From: Cruorifilaria tuberocauda
Taxonomy: Eukaryota > Nematoda > Chromadorea > Rhabditida > Onchocercidae
Direction of reading: 5' to 3'
Length of the DNA: 58,718 nt
Assembly (NCBI GenBank): GCA_013365365.1
Contig: JABVXU010000351.1
Span: 1 to 58,718, forward strand
Numbering within the stretch: the stretch's first letter is position 1; each line of letters begins with the position of its first letter. Made by a program: the position numbers and the translations under genes. A model generated the notes under the pieces. The model did not search any database, was not told the DNA's origin, and saw only the letters and a list, made by a program, of their open reading frames with translations. This document shows positions 35,427 through 50,400 of this stretch, in pieces.

Positions 35427-38400
35427 TCAGACCGTATGATACAATGGATATAAAAAATTATGACGGTTGAATTTTAGAAATGTAAGAATAGGCCTGGAGG
35501 TGATTTCTTTATAGGTATCTTCTGGAACCAAACTTCGCGACAGTTTACATTCCCTAGAATCCATATCACCATTACTACAATCTAACAATTCCATTCGTAT
35601 CCTTAACGTATCCGTAAGAAGCGTCATTTCAATCTGAATGAAATATTTCAGCATTATATTAAAATATAACAAAAAAAATCTGAAATTCCAAAATCTCAAA
35701 AACCAATCGATGATAAAATTTCCATCTATATTTTGTTAATATATAGTATACAATAATTTATAGTCAAAAAAACTAAAGCATACATTGTTCAATTGTGATT
35801 TGCATAAGCTTTGGATAATTTGGCGTGGATTATTGTTGCCGAAAAGTTCAGCATAAAAAGTTGGACAATGCTGCCATTGTCCGGTTTCCGTTTTCTCGAA
35901 ACAATGCACAGTCCAAAGTAATACCAGTAATCGAATAGCTTCCATGCAACGACGTTCAACCAATTCGTCTTCTAAATATTTCACGCCGTGTTGCTGAAAT
36001 TATTTAAAATTATCAAAATTTGCAAAAAAAAGAATTTTTTGAATAAAAAAAATTAATTATCTATAAAAATTAATGATTGATAATTAAACATTTTATTAAG
36101 ACTTAAGGGTGAAAATAATTTAAAAACAATAAAAACTTCTTGAAATCTCTATTGTAATTAAAGATTACACTTAAAAAAATAGAATAAAGAAATGTTTACT
36201 AATCCCACGATCACATACAGTATATTTTATCACATACAGTACATTTTATCGCATACAGTACATTGGAAGATTTGATAATTTTTGCGAAATATATTTTGTA
36301 ATCGTTCAATTTTGATGGATATTTTGTATGACGAAGATTTTTTTCTTGCTCATTTTTAAATTCTTCTATCAAATTTGAAGTATCAGTCCTGAACTGCAAT
36401 GAATTACAAAAGAGTTAACAGTGAACTGTTCAATCATAAGAAACAAAATTGTGAAAAAAATTAATCATTGCGTTAAAGTCTGAAAATTAATTTAGAAACT
36501 AAAAGAATAATTTTTTTCAATTTTTGCTTCGCAAAAAAGACAGAAATTACTTTCATATATGAAATGAACTACGAGAAATTTCCATATCTGCTAATAAATT
36601 ATACTCGGATAGTTTGGAAGCGCTTAATAGCAAATTATAAAATTAATTACTAGCCTTAAACTTCAAACTAATTTTTTTTGAGATTTTTTAGATATAAATT
36701 ACTAAATTACAATGAATTTTTTTCCGTCTAATAGTTAAAACCGAAAAAAAAATTTTTCGAGAACAAAAAAAAACAGAAAGCTCTAAAAAACGAGCACTGA
36801 AATTAAACAACAAAAATCAAAGTTCATTGTCTAACAAATCCTCGAAATTATTGTTGCTCGAGAAATTTTACAAATATTACTGCCATTATCCCTTCATTTC
36901 TTCTTTGATTAACAAGTAAAAAAATTTCAAAATCATTTGAAGCATTTGAAGATGTGGAAGAAAAGCCGAAGTGTGAAATGCACGTAATAAGTTTTAACGG
37001 AAGAAGCTAAAATTAAAATGCATTCCAAAGAATTGAAAAATATTGATGGAAAATAATTTCCTTTAAACTTTAACAATCCATGCTTCCTGTCACCCAACGA
37101 ACTATACAGAAATGGAAATCTGTAATGAAGTATCAAAATGAGAAATTTATGGGATTACATGAAATTTACGTTTTCAATCAACGGGTTTACATTAGTTAAG
37201 TGGAGTTTTTCAGTTAAAAAGGCTAGCACTATGAGATACTTTGTAAGATCGATATCATGCCTGACTATAACTCGACAACAGTAGTTATTGAACTTTGGAT
37301 AGTCTCGATACTAATACATGTAACTATCTTCTATTCACAACAACGTAGAAAAACGTGCTTTATAAGCTAGAATACGTATTATATAATGCAACATAAATGG
37401 CGAATTGACAAAATAGGCCATTTTAGAAAGAATTTAGTTAATGAATAAGGAAAGTATTCAAGTGATATTAATTATACGTAATTTTAATAATGCGATCATT
37501 GAATATTCTAATACGCAGTCAGTATAATGGTGAATAAATCGGTCGTGAGAAATTTTTGTTAAAATTAAATAAATCATGAGAATTTCAATTTTTCTTTTCA
37601 AAAAAATCATTTGAAGATAATATAATCTCTAGTGAATGCAAATTAGAATACTTTTTCAAACATTTCATTCACTTATGGTGCTAAAAACTTTTCCAATGTC
37701 AATTTTTGTTAAAGTTTATTTTATTCATAACTGATAATTAAAACTTTAGCATGATATTTATTTCAATATTATCTTTAAATAAAAAATTTGCTATAGGAAA
37801 CGGATAATTCCGGATAGCTGATAACCGTTTTATTAACATTCACTTTCATTATTTTCATTCATTCGCTATTTTCTTTCGTTTTTTCGTTTTCTCTAATATA
37901 TCCTCAAACTGTTAAAAAAAGTTGAGTAACTAAATGAGTTTAAGAGATGAAAAAATTTAATATTTCACTAAATGTATTATATAAATAAACTTTCCGGATG
38001 AATGCTTCGGGGATATCCCACGGGCACATTGAATGAAATATTAGTATTTTCTTTCATTAATGAAAGCTAAATGAATGAAAATAGTTTAAATAAATGATTT
38101 AATTTTTAAATTAAAATTTTTCTCAGATAAGAATGAGATCTATCCTTTTTTGATTACCAAGTTACTTTTGAAAAGATGAATGAATGAAGAAATGAAACTA
38201 CTTTCTAAGATTACATTGAACATTTCTAAATTGAAATTCATAATTAAATGAACAATCAAATTTGGAAAATTTTGAACTAAAAATTAAGTTTTGAAAATTA
38301 AATTTGGAATAAGACTTGTAAATTGCATTGGCTGCTAAAAATTGAATAAATGGTTTCTTTCTTTTAGAAAAATGAGGAAATTTAAAAAAATAAATTTAAT

Positions 38401-41400
38401 TTCATAAAAAACAAACTTAATCTTAACCAATAAAGCATTAACACGAAATGAAGTTTAATTTGACTAACTTACTCAAATCTTATTTTCGGTCATTCGTTCA
38501 CTTGGATTCTTGCTCATTTTTTTTTTTTTTTCAATTAAATGTAAAACTTGATGTGAGAAAAAGCTGAAAAAGAAGAGATTAAGAGATCGTATTTTATTTT
38601 GATATCATAATTGTCTATCTACAAATCACATAGATCTTTTAACATACCAAATCCCAGAGATCTTCCAAAAGACTAATTGCATGTTCTTCTTTATTTTCGA
38701 CAATATTGCATCCATCAAGGAAACTCCATTGTCGTACAAATTCATAACGTGAAAAGGCTCGTCGAATAGCCTGCAAATTAACGAGTTGTAGGAAAAGGTA
38801 AAGGTAATTACTATTAAATATTACTTCTTTTAATTCATATACTGCCAAATTTTATTTTTGTATTTTACGATTTTTTGGATCATGACATGATTCGGGGAAA
38901 ATTTAACTTATCGAATTCATTGTTTTTTAAAAGAAATGATTTTTCGAAATAATTAATCTCAATTACAATCATGCAACTGCAATAATTTTGTTGGAATATT
39001 TTTGCAAGATATCCTAGACATGATCATTTTAAAAAACTATAATTTAATTCTTTTTTCCCCATATGTATTATAATAAATAAATAATAAATCACTAGACATT
39101 TGTTAATATTTTTTGCACGTCTAAATCTTCGTTTTTTTTAATCTTAATATTTTTTTAAAAATATTTTGCAATTTTAAATGATTTCTCATATTTTTATAAA
39201 TGACTGAACTAATATATATGACAATTTGTTTTTTTTCTCTTTAATTTATTTTTATTATTTCCTTTTTATAGCTTCATATCACCCGCTAAATAGCTTACTA
39301 TTGCGCAAGAATCATGCAAAATTCATTTGTTGATCTCCATCTCCCAATTTTCATCATTACTGTAGACGAAAAAAGAAAGGGAAAGAGAAGGAAGAAATTA
39401 TCCGAGGATGATGACAATGAATATATTCTTTATTCCTTTTTTACCTCTCTCTCTCTCTCTTTCTTTCCACCTCTCATTTCCTATTTCATATGAAAAAAAA
39501 GAGAAAAACTATAGGAATAATAATTGAATAAAGTGTTGGTCTATATCTTTGAGATATATTTAAAAAGAGAGAGAAATTTATTGAGAATATCAATAAGTTT
39601 TAAAAATTAAAATTATATTACTATTTACTAATTTAGGAAAATATTTCATTACTTATTAGCTTATCATTATAATTTAGCCGTTCTATTTGACACCTGATAA
39701 AATTTACTCTTATCAGTTTCTTTTTCACTTATTAATTTCTTTTGTTCATTTACTTTTACTGTTTTTTGAGAGAAATATTTCCATTTTTTTTGAATTTTAT
39801 AAAATATTAGGACTTTCTTCAGTTACATCTTTTTTTTCAAAATTTTTTTAAAAAAGGAAGAAATACGTAAAAGAAAAAATTCCATTTGATGAAGCGTTCC
39901 ATACGTCAGCAAAGTGCAAAAACGGAAATTCATAAATAAAATGCTAAGCTAAATTAAGAAGCAGAATAAATTGCCACACACGGGAGTAGAGAAACACGTC
40001 ATCACCCATTGATGAGGAAAATTGATAATCGTAGCAGATTATCATAGTATAATAAATGAACTTATCTATTCATCTCCTTCTTTTAATAAATTTTCAATCT
40101 TACAAGATACAAACTTATCTTACTTGTATTAATCTTTGATTTTGTTAAGTTTACGTTTAACGAAATTATACCGACGAGTAATTAAGTAATTAATATGTAG
40201 TCAAAATGAGTGAGAATTTCACATTCGAATATAGATAAATTATTCTTTCTATTGGCAATAATATTATGGATGACTTTCTGCTACACCTTCTAGACCAATT
40301 TTTTTACTGATCGTCTAGCTAAGTGATTTGATTAATTTTTTTTCTTCTCGACTACTTGCACCACTTCGTTTCTTCATTTAAACTAATTTGTCGAATTAAT
40401 TTAAAAAATTTAAACCAAATTAATTAATTAATCAATTTCATTCGAACAAAATGTTAAAATCAATTTACTATTAGCTCTACAAAAATCCAAAATTGTAGTG
40501 ATAATTGATCGGATACGCATAAAGTTTTCCCATTTAAATATGAAATTATCATTTATATATTTTCTCTTCTCTTCCATTCATACTTATCATAAGCGATCTC
40601 TTTTCACTTATCAATGAATATAATCAGTTGAGAATATTCTAATCAATTAAGATACTTTTCAAATCTTAATAGGTAAGAAAAAAGTTAGAGGCGTGGCATT
40701 TTAGAGGGAAAGCCATAGGCGGAGCTGGAATACGTGTGGGTGGTGGCGGTGCGGAAAAGGGAGCGAAGGTGGAGGGGAAAGAAGGAGCAGTAATCCTCCT
40801 TTGTCTATTCGACGCATTCCCGTCTTCTGATACGTCAGTGAGTCGACGTCTTCTCATTCAGTCCTTCACGGATTTCTCGCATTGCAATTTCCATCTATCC
40901 AAATTAGTATGCTAATTAATAGATAACCTTTTTCACTTTACACGTCAACTACAGTACTACGTTAAATTTACAAAAGGATCAAAAAATTTGGGTACATGCC
41001 ACTCTTACAGTCTATTTTGGGAATATAATATTGAAATGGATGATGCATTATCATTCAGCTATTAGATAATACTACAGTATTAGGATTTTACGGATTAAGT
41101 ACAGTTTTGCGGATATTAATCAATCATGCATTATCTTACAGATCATGACTATTAATAGGAAGAAGATTTTTATCTCACATCATTATTATAACTCTACATT
41201 TTATTTTTAATTACCTAGGGAACAGATGAGATACTGATAAGTCTGAGAAGGATTCTTCTAAGTACATTTAAATAATGTTTAAGAGAAGAATGACAAAGAC
41301 AAGTTTCAACTTACAAAAATTTAGTAAAAAAGACATGAAATTGTATGACGAAAAGTAGCAAATATTGCTAGTTATAAAAATGAAATATTAAATCTATGCA

Positions 41401-44400
41401 GAAGATGCTTAGCTATTTATTAAATGTTAGTGATGATATTAATCATATTAGCCAGTAATGACAGCAATGGTACCAAAGAGGATTATGATTATTATTATCA
41501 TTACTACAGTAATATATAATTATCGCAGTGCTATTAATGAAATAAGTGATAAGAGCAATAAATTATAACTGTTAAAATAACAGTGTAATTAGTAAGATAG
41601 TTTGGATAACAGCGACAATATTGATAATCATCATATTATCTTTAATTATATAATACTACTGATAGTAGTACTAGTAGGATTGGTAGTAAAAATAACAGTT
41701 TTTATTGCGGTTTCTTCCTCTGACTACTTCATAAATCATTTTTGTCGAATTCACAAAAAACATTCCATCTTTTTTACTAGTTGAGTAAAAAATTACAATC
41801 AACTTTAATTACTTTTGTAAGTTAGATGTTAACTTGTTCGATCTTAGCCATTCTATTATATCTTAATTGAAAGCTCTCAAATAATTCATTCCTCTCCGAC
41901 CTCTTTTCCATATCATTACTTACTTGTTGGTAAAAGAAAGTGGTTGCTGATAAGTGATTAGGAATGAACGCTAGTTAATTATATCAACAAATGATAAAAA
42001 CAACTACATGGAAATCATAAGACTTAAAATGAATCAATAGATCGATATTACAATGACCCTCATCAACTGATCACTTATTTGTTAAACGATATTTAAAGTG
42101 CAAAAAATAAACTTTACTTTCCAATCTTAGCTTTTCATCTCAAATTCTATTTATCAGCAAAACTTCATTTACTTTCTCCCTCTTCTCCAATCATTTATTT
42201 CGTATCTTTCCATTCATCATATTTAGAAAAACTTTTTTTCACTTTGGAATTTAATTTTTATTTCTTTATCCATTCAAAATTTCATGTATTTCAGCAAGAG
42301 TGCCATGATCTCGGTGACACTATTTGCCAGGGTAGCCGTAATTGTCATACTAACAGCTAATATCAATGCTTTAATCTGTTATGAAAATGATGAATCTGTA
42401 AGTAATTGTTTTAATTAATGTTTATAATTTTGACATAACTTAACTGCAAGAAATTTATTTTAAATCGAATTATAAATATTAAACTTTAAAACAGACGTTG
42501 ATATATTTAAGTCTACCTTAATTAAAATGCTTAATCTAGTTCTTTTGCTATTCAGGGTAAAGTATACGAGATATCAAATGAATCCTGGGATTATTGCGTT
42601 TTTATCCCTGGTCATGAAGAAGAAGGTCGAGTATTCGGTATTGGTGCAGAAGCAGATTGGACAACAGCTTACGATGAAGCATTTAGTACATCGGATAAAA
42701 TATATCAAGTGCTCTCTGTTTGTCTCCTTGAGGTGATATATTATTATTTCAAATTATATTACTATTTTTAATAGAAAGATAGACATTCAGTTCACTGACT
42801 GATAGTAGGTTAAGAGGGAAGTACCAATGAATTATGGGTTAATAGTCTTGAATTAAGACATTGCAAAAATTGCATCTTTCTATCGTCTTATCACAGCCAT
42901 CCAAAATGGTTTACTTTCAGAAATATGATTTCGGTCAGCTGAATCCAAAAAGTGTTATCAATCCGTCAGGTTCCGTGGAATTCATATTCCGATGCATCTG
43001 CAGCTATGATCGTTGTAACAGTGCTACCACATTTAGTAACTATTTGAAGACAATTAAAATGGATAATGCTAGCAGCAATGCTGAAAGAAATTGAAGAGAG
43101 AAAGGGAGAGAGAGAGAGAGAGAGAATGAGGGAGAGAGAAGAAATGCTAAGGAAAGTTATTTCATTGTTTCGTTACTAATCAGTAAAAAAAAGAACACAT
43201 AAAAACAAGTTTATAGAACATAAAGATAACAAGTTTTGAAATTTGAAATATTATTAACATCTATCTATCAAATGTTTAAAATAAACATTTCAAATTTCAA
43301 ATTTCAAACATTTTAAATTTCCGGAAGCTGTTCATTTTTTTGGAATCATTTCAAACGATCAAGAATAAATGAACATAAAGTTTACCTCTCCATTACTTAC
43401 TAATACCAATAATATCATATTTTTAATACATTAATTGATAAACTGTCAATTGAAAGAAAAAAAACAATTGAGCACTGTACTGCAAATTTTGTTGGAGTGT
43501 TGCTTTTCCGACTTTTTGTTTTGCATTTTGTGCCTGAGAATTTTTATTGTTGATAATATTTTATCCGTTCCCAATTTTTTCCAAAAAAAATTTTCTTTCC
43601 ATCTAAAATTCATAAACATTACAAGAAATAATTCTAATTCATTGATTATAACTGTAATTGTCTCAAGAAGAAATAATTTCAACACTTAACATTTGTTATC
43701 ATTTAAGTGTTTTTTCCTTTTCCTTCTTTCTTTCTTTCGTTAGCTAATTTAAATGTAATGATCTCAATTGATAACAGAAGAAAAGAAAAAGTTAACATTC
43801 CTTAAAAGGCATTTTAGTTGCATAAATAATTATGTCGTTGTTGCACACATCCAAAAATAATTTGTATCAAAGAATTTATTTGTTTTTGTTTTTGTTCGTT
43901 TGTTGTTTATTTAGCTGAAAAATTTCCTTTCTTTCTTTCTTTTTTCTTTCTATGAATAAATTTAGTTTCCTGTTTTTCATTATTAAATCATCTGTATTCA
44001 GCATAATAGAATGAAATCATCAATGTTGTAAACTATCTTACTGTCTATTCAGGTTGATCATTTCACTTTTCGAATAAAAACTTTTAATGAACATTATCCG
44101 GAAATTTGAAAGGTAGCGAAGGAAATGCTTGAAATTTTATAAAAAATAAACATTTTCCTATCAAAAACTATTCAACATTTTGCGCTTTTTTTGGGAAAAA
44201 AAATAAGAGAATTAAAAAGATCTTCAACTTATTCCTCCAACTAAACCTCACCATATTCAATGAGAAAGAAAAAAGATTAAAGAGAAAAAATAGGTGTGAA
44301 GTTATTAAGCATTAATTTCATTCTGAATGGAAGAAAATTTGATATTTTTATATATTTATGATCTATTATAACTCATTGATTCTCATTCACAAAAGAAATA

Positions 44401-47400
44401 GCAATTGGAAATAAATTGTAACTTATCTGAAGCAAGCATTTTCAAATGTGTAAAAGACAACAGATGTATTTTAAGCAACTTTTTGCACAATTAAATTCGA
44501 TTACAATGATTCTTGCTTTCATAATTCCAATAGAAAAAAAGAAGAGTGAAAGTTTTAAGTATCAATAAAATTAGCAATAGCTTACAAGGAAATAATTTTT
44601 CTCCGTGAAAATTACAAATGGGAATTTATTTTATTAGAGAAAAAATCTACAAAGCTTCGTTTAAATCTCTAAATGATGCTAATAGTATTATTCATTAGCT
44701 AATTACTAAATATACAAGGTTTTGATCAACTAAAAAAAATAAGCTTGATATCCTTAATGAGGAAAAAGAAATTTTTAAGATACAAAAAGGTTGTTAGTCT
44801 TTACCATTCATTTATGAACATTGCATAACTTTTTTGATGGCAAGAATACATATGTGAAATGATGCGATATTATATCATTTTTCAGTCAGAGGCAATCTAA
44901 TTTAAAAGTGATGTGATATTTCTTATTTACTTTTTATGTATCACTTAGTTGTTTCGTTATTATTAACAATAATACACAAATACTTAATCAAGTCGAAAAA
45001 ATTAATTGAATTCCCAATTAATATTTGAAAATGATATCATCTGAAGTGGGACGCTAAAAAAGATTTAAGTTTTAAGTTGGAATTATGATCATTAATGAAA
45101 TTATGATTCTGTGCTCTTAATCAAATATTATTTAATCAGTTGTGATAAAGAAAAATACGACTTGTGAAATAGAAATGTAAAAGGTAGGTTACATTGAATA
45201 AATTTTGATAAGACAAGGTAACAGAATTTTTATAAAGTCTTAATTCTAGGATTTTCAAATTTGTCAAATTTGGATACTGTAAGACACAGTTAGATGATTA
45301 TGATCATTCAAATCGACGGGCATGGCATCTACAAGAATTCAAAATTTTCTTATTCTTCATTTTTTACGCGGAAACTGAAGGAGAAATGATTCCGGAAGAT
45401 TAAATTACCAGATAATTTTTCGAGTGATACCGAAGTTTACGAGAATATTCGGATGCAGTGAGAAACTAGACTCTGTTAATACTTACTTCATCATCCAATT
45501 ATATAAGCTCAATTATCACAATGTCATTTTAGCTCAATGAAAGATGAAAAAACATACTATTTGTTCTCTGTTTAAAAAGTAATTTGAAGGTTTGGCTAAT
45601 GTGAGCTGAATTTTTTAAAATAAAAAAATGCTTATATTGATGAGCAAAAATTATTGCCAGTTTCGTTGTGCAGGAATTCATTTTGAAATTTGAGTGGGAA
45701 GAAATTAGCTGACACTATCAGACTAATAAAAGAGAAATAACTCCTCGTATCTAAATTATCAAGGTTTAAATCTTAGTGTTTGTCAAAATATGAAAATTTA
45801 TAGTTTTCTCAATTTTTCAGAAATTTTAGGAATTTATTCTGATACCATTTTAAGATCAAAATATATTTTGCGTCTAGTCGGAAAATGTTTTTAAATTATA
45901 ATATGCGAATAATTCTATTTAATTTACTTACTCATTAAATTACCGATAATTTTTGATGAATTGTCTAATTTCAGTTAATCAATAGATGATAATATTTTCT
46001 TTTAGCTAAATTTTTAAAGCTGGTGAGATAAGTAAATTCCTTAAACATTAATTTAAATCAATGAATATTGGAATTCTGAAAGAACAAAATTCATCATTTG
46101 CATATAATTACTGTTTTTTTTTTACAATTACAACAAGTTATTGGTATAATTTTCGCAATACTCATATTTCTTTACATCTTAAAATGTATAGCTGATAGAA
46201 TTTTTTTTCTTCATTTATGAATTTTACTTAGCTTTTTTTGCAAAAGATTATTTGTCTGATTGAATAAAGTAATTTGAAGAAAGATTTAAGTATAAAGAAA
46301 TTTAAAAAGAGAAGGTGGTTGTTAAAGTGAGATTTTAACTCAGTAGCTTACTGCTACCTCATAAAATCATAATAGATAAAGCATACCCTTTTTTGATACT
46401 GAAATTTCTGTAAAAAACAATTTTGTCAAAATCTTTTCTATTCAGGAGAATACTTGAGATAAGTAAAGAGTGTTACTTTATAATGCATGAAAGTTGTAGG
46501 CTGATATAAATATTACTGTTATAGAATAACATAGTACCGAGTAACCCGAAGAAATTTTATAAATAGAATGAATTCAATAGGGAAGATAGTGATTAACACT
46601 TTTAAAATACTAAATCTTTGTCTAAAAAATACTAAAACAGCATGATTGACTTATTATATTCATATGATTGACTTATTTCATATGATCAAGAAGTAATAGC
46701 TTCAACCAAAAAAGCAGCTTACAAACGAAATGATCCATCCATCAATTCTTTTCAGTTAATCATCAAAAAAGAAAATTCATCTATTAATGCTATTAATTGT
46801 CATATATTATTGCAATCTTTCAGTAAGTATTTACTACAATTATTGTTCAATAAATTAGAAAATTTTCCTAAAAAAATCTTCATATAGACATTATTACTAA
46901 ATCTTTATAGTAAGGAAAGGTACGGTTAAGTAAAAATATCTCTTCCGAAATATTTTATAAAAGCTAAGAGAAAAAATAGCTTAGAAAAAATTAATAAATA
47001 TAACTTTTGAAATTAACATTACAATTATAATAATACCTATAAGTTAATTATGTTTTGAGATTGAAGAAATAAATGTACACAAATATAGCATATATGGAAT
47101 GAAGTACTCAGATACTCTATCCTCTACTTATCTTTGATTGAGGACCAGAAACGTTTCATCAATTACTTTACGATAAATCTGATCAACGAAGGAGAGAGTG
47201 ATTTACTCTCTTATATTTTATTAAGAGCTTTTCTAGATAAAGAAAGCATACACATATAAAGTTAACTACTCAAAAGTAAACTATATTAAAGATTAAGAGG
47301 TAAAACCTTTGCAATGATTAATACATCCGAGCAGCAGAAAAACGGTATTCCACGAATGAGCATTAAATGCAACAGGGAACTGAGGAATTGTTCCGAACAA

Positions 47401-50400
47401 TTCGAACTTCGTTTCAGTCCTATCCTTCGCCAACGTTGATCTGATATATATAATGATTGAAGTGCCTAAATTACTTTTTACTTAGGTAAATTTAAATAAT
47501 TGAATTTTAAGGAAATGAAGTAATATGCAAGTCTTTAATAATTTCTTTTTCTTCCTTTTACTATAATGTATTAAACAGTTGACTAGTAATTAACGATCGA
47601 TACCACTTTGTTTTTTCTAAATTTACAATAAAATGATGAGATAAGAGGATTTCCACGTAATGCATCTATTATCAATATGCTATTCTGTAATTGAAATTCC
47701 TTAAACACATTCCAAAATAAAACCATACTTTTAGCTGAGAGGATTTAGGAGCAAATTGATCTTTTGCCCAAGCCATTAAATCGCGTGTAACATCGTAGAG
47801 ATATTTTTGTCCATTTTTTGAGCTGCTACGATATATCTTAAAAAAGCCTAATTTAAGCTTTAAACAATATGAATACAAATAAATAGCTAAATGGTGAATC
47901 TATTCAGAGCATACGAGATAATTCATTAAAATGAAATAAAACATTCATTATTAAATTGTGATTCATAATCCTCATTACCTACCTAAACTTAAATTTCAAA
48001 AATTAGAAATCTTATTTATAACATTTAGCACAAATTAGTATCACATACTGAATTAGATGGAAATCATAGGAAATTGAAATACCAAAAATTGAAAATCTTA
48101 TCTACAACATTTAGCACAAATCAAATGGTATCTAATTTCCAAAAAAAGACAGCTGTTTTTTGACAGCGAATACCTTCTTAAATTAATTTCTCGACAATTA
48201 ATACCTTATCACTCAGAGATCCTGGAAAATGAATATATGAAAACCATTATAAATTCATTGGATAATTAACCTGATTGGAGTTAGAGCAACTGAAGCATGC
48301 AGGTAAAGGATCATCCAGTGGTTCTTTTAAATTTTTTTCCGCTACAAACGGACAGTAATCATCCTCAAACCATTCCATACTTCGGACAGACGTGGCTGTT
48401 GAACAACGATCCTCGCTGATTAGATTTAAATTATTCCGTCTTAAAAGCATTAAATAGAAATGTTTGGCATTTTCACTCTCTTATCATTATCTCGAATATC
48501 TCAGGATAACATAGTAACTTACGCTATATCTGCTGTATCAGAAATTAATTCATTTCCTTTGTTTCATTATTAATGTTCAATAATTTAATTATCTTTTATA
48601 GCCCGAATGATACTTTTTGAAAATTTGAAAGTAATCATCAATAGTTTTTTTGCATAATCGATATTTCGAATATATAGTTATTTAACCTGTGAATATCTGT
48701 TAAGATTCAAATTATTCAGGTTATTAATTTTGCTAGCTTAGAGACATTCTTAGTCAAAAGTAAGCAGATTATTATTTGTCTCTGCTAAATCTGTTTCTTT
48801 TTATCTGTTTTATTAGCAATTCATTCCACCAGATTCAATCATTTACGTGTAATTAGACTCTTCAAGCTTAATTAGTCTGTATTAAGTATATTTGTTTAAA
48901 GTCTTGCAAACTCATACTGCTAAATATCATTCTCCTTCTCTCAAAACTCATAGCATACCTACTTGAATCACTAATTAATCAACAGTGATCAAATTTTAAT
49001 TTAATTAGATTATCAAACTTAAACGTCTAACAAAAATGTTAATTTATTCATATATTTTCTTTGAATATGTCATACGAAATCTGAACAAAATTTACCCAAT
49101 GATAGAATTTCTATTTGCTAATATAGGTGCCATCATATCAAAAGCTTCATCTTCACTTGAGAATGTTTCTCTGCCAAAAGTACATTTTGCACCAGTTGAT
49201 CTACAGTGACATCCAGGTTATATTAAAGTAGATTGTAAGATTTAGAAAAACAATTGACAACTTATTTTCATAATGATGAGGAAGAATGAACAGTGATATT
49301 CATACTATTCATAATAGGGATATGATTACGAATAGAATAGGATTAATTCTGTAGGAGCATATTCTGAAGGGACAAACTTCTGAACTAATACTAAGGTCAG
49401 AGATCAGTGTAAAGAAAATATTATCTTTCTTAGGATTTTAATACTATAGATCCGTCAAATTAATGCTAATTGCAGTGATAGTTTTTTCTCTCTTTCCCTT
49501 CATTTTCACTAAGTATTAGTGACTTCAAAAAACTATGATAAGATGAATGAATAACCTAATAGATGATTGCAAATTGGATGTTGAAATGGTTCCTCTGCTA
49601 ATTCCACTATCAGTCATTGATGCTATCATATGATCTGCTGATATTTTCCGTGATGTAGTGCAAGATTGTGTCAGTTCGAGTAATCTGAAATTTTAAACTA
49701 CTTTTAATGAATGATTTTACTTAATTATTGATGCACATAAAATGTTATGCGATACATATACTTGGTATTCTCTGATATAAGAATACTTAATAATTAGTAA
49801 TTTCCTATGTTTCTACTTATTTCCTCATGATAATACCTATTTTCGACCAAATATTATTTCACATAAACACGATTTTTATTTTCATCTTTATCATTTTGAA
49901 AGAAGAAAAAAATTAATAATCACTTACCCACCCGATGTTGAATTAGCAATAAGTCGTTGTCTGAGAGAGGGAAATGATAGTGAACTACGTTCGCTTGATA
50001 CTGACATACTATTCGTTCGAGTTACAAACCTGCAGATTATTCGTAAGCTAAACCCAGAGATTATCCTAATTTGAGCATAAAATATAATGAAATTTTTGAT
50101 TAAGCCTAAAGCTATCTTGTGAATTTAATTTACCCAGTAGTAATATGATAAAGATGCTTGGAATCGACCATACAGTTTTTCTGAATGAAATCGTTACTAT
50201 CCAATTCACTATTTCTTTCTTCTCGGTTCAACTGAAAATTTAATAAGGAGAAGAAATGAAATGTTTGATAAAACAAACGTGAAAAATTAACCAACTGAAA
50301 ATTTCCAAATATGAACCTATCATTAATTACAGACAATTTATGCACTTTAAAGTAATATTACTGTGGCAGATTTTTCAAAAGAAATAACTATAAAGCGAGA

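Larger units (their letters stand above)
38771..47728 (-). other. Large (~9 kb) intron of the minus-strand gene
   Basis: The phase-0 donor after exon 47836-47729 is joined to the phase-0 acceptor of exon 38770-38648. The exons on either side lack a stop and a start respectively, which supports one gene. The intron contains the nested plus-strand gene 42305-43094, a GC-richer island at 40670-40900, CT and GA runs, and a possible extra exon at 47303-47443. The rest is AT-rich with nothing recognisable. Confidence 0.5.

Noticed and set aside
42887..42898. TATCACAGCCA resembling a miR-2-family mature 5' end
   Set aside because: It spans the TTATCACAG splice acceptor of exon 3 of the Ly6-like gene, and no hairpin forms around it.
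47300..47445. Plus-strand 42-codon frame beginning near 47315
   Set aside because: It overlaps a segment open in several frames; no plus-strand splice signals or poly(A) site support it.
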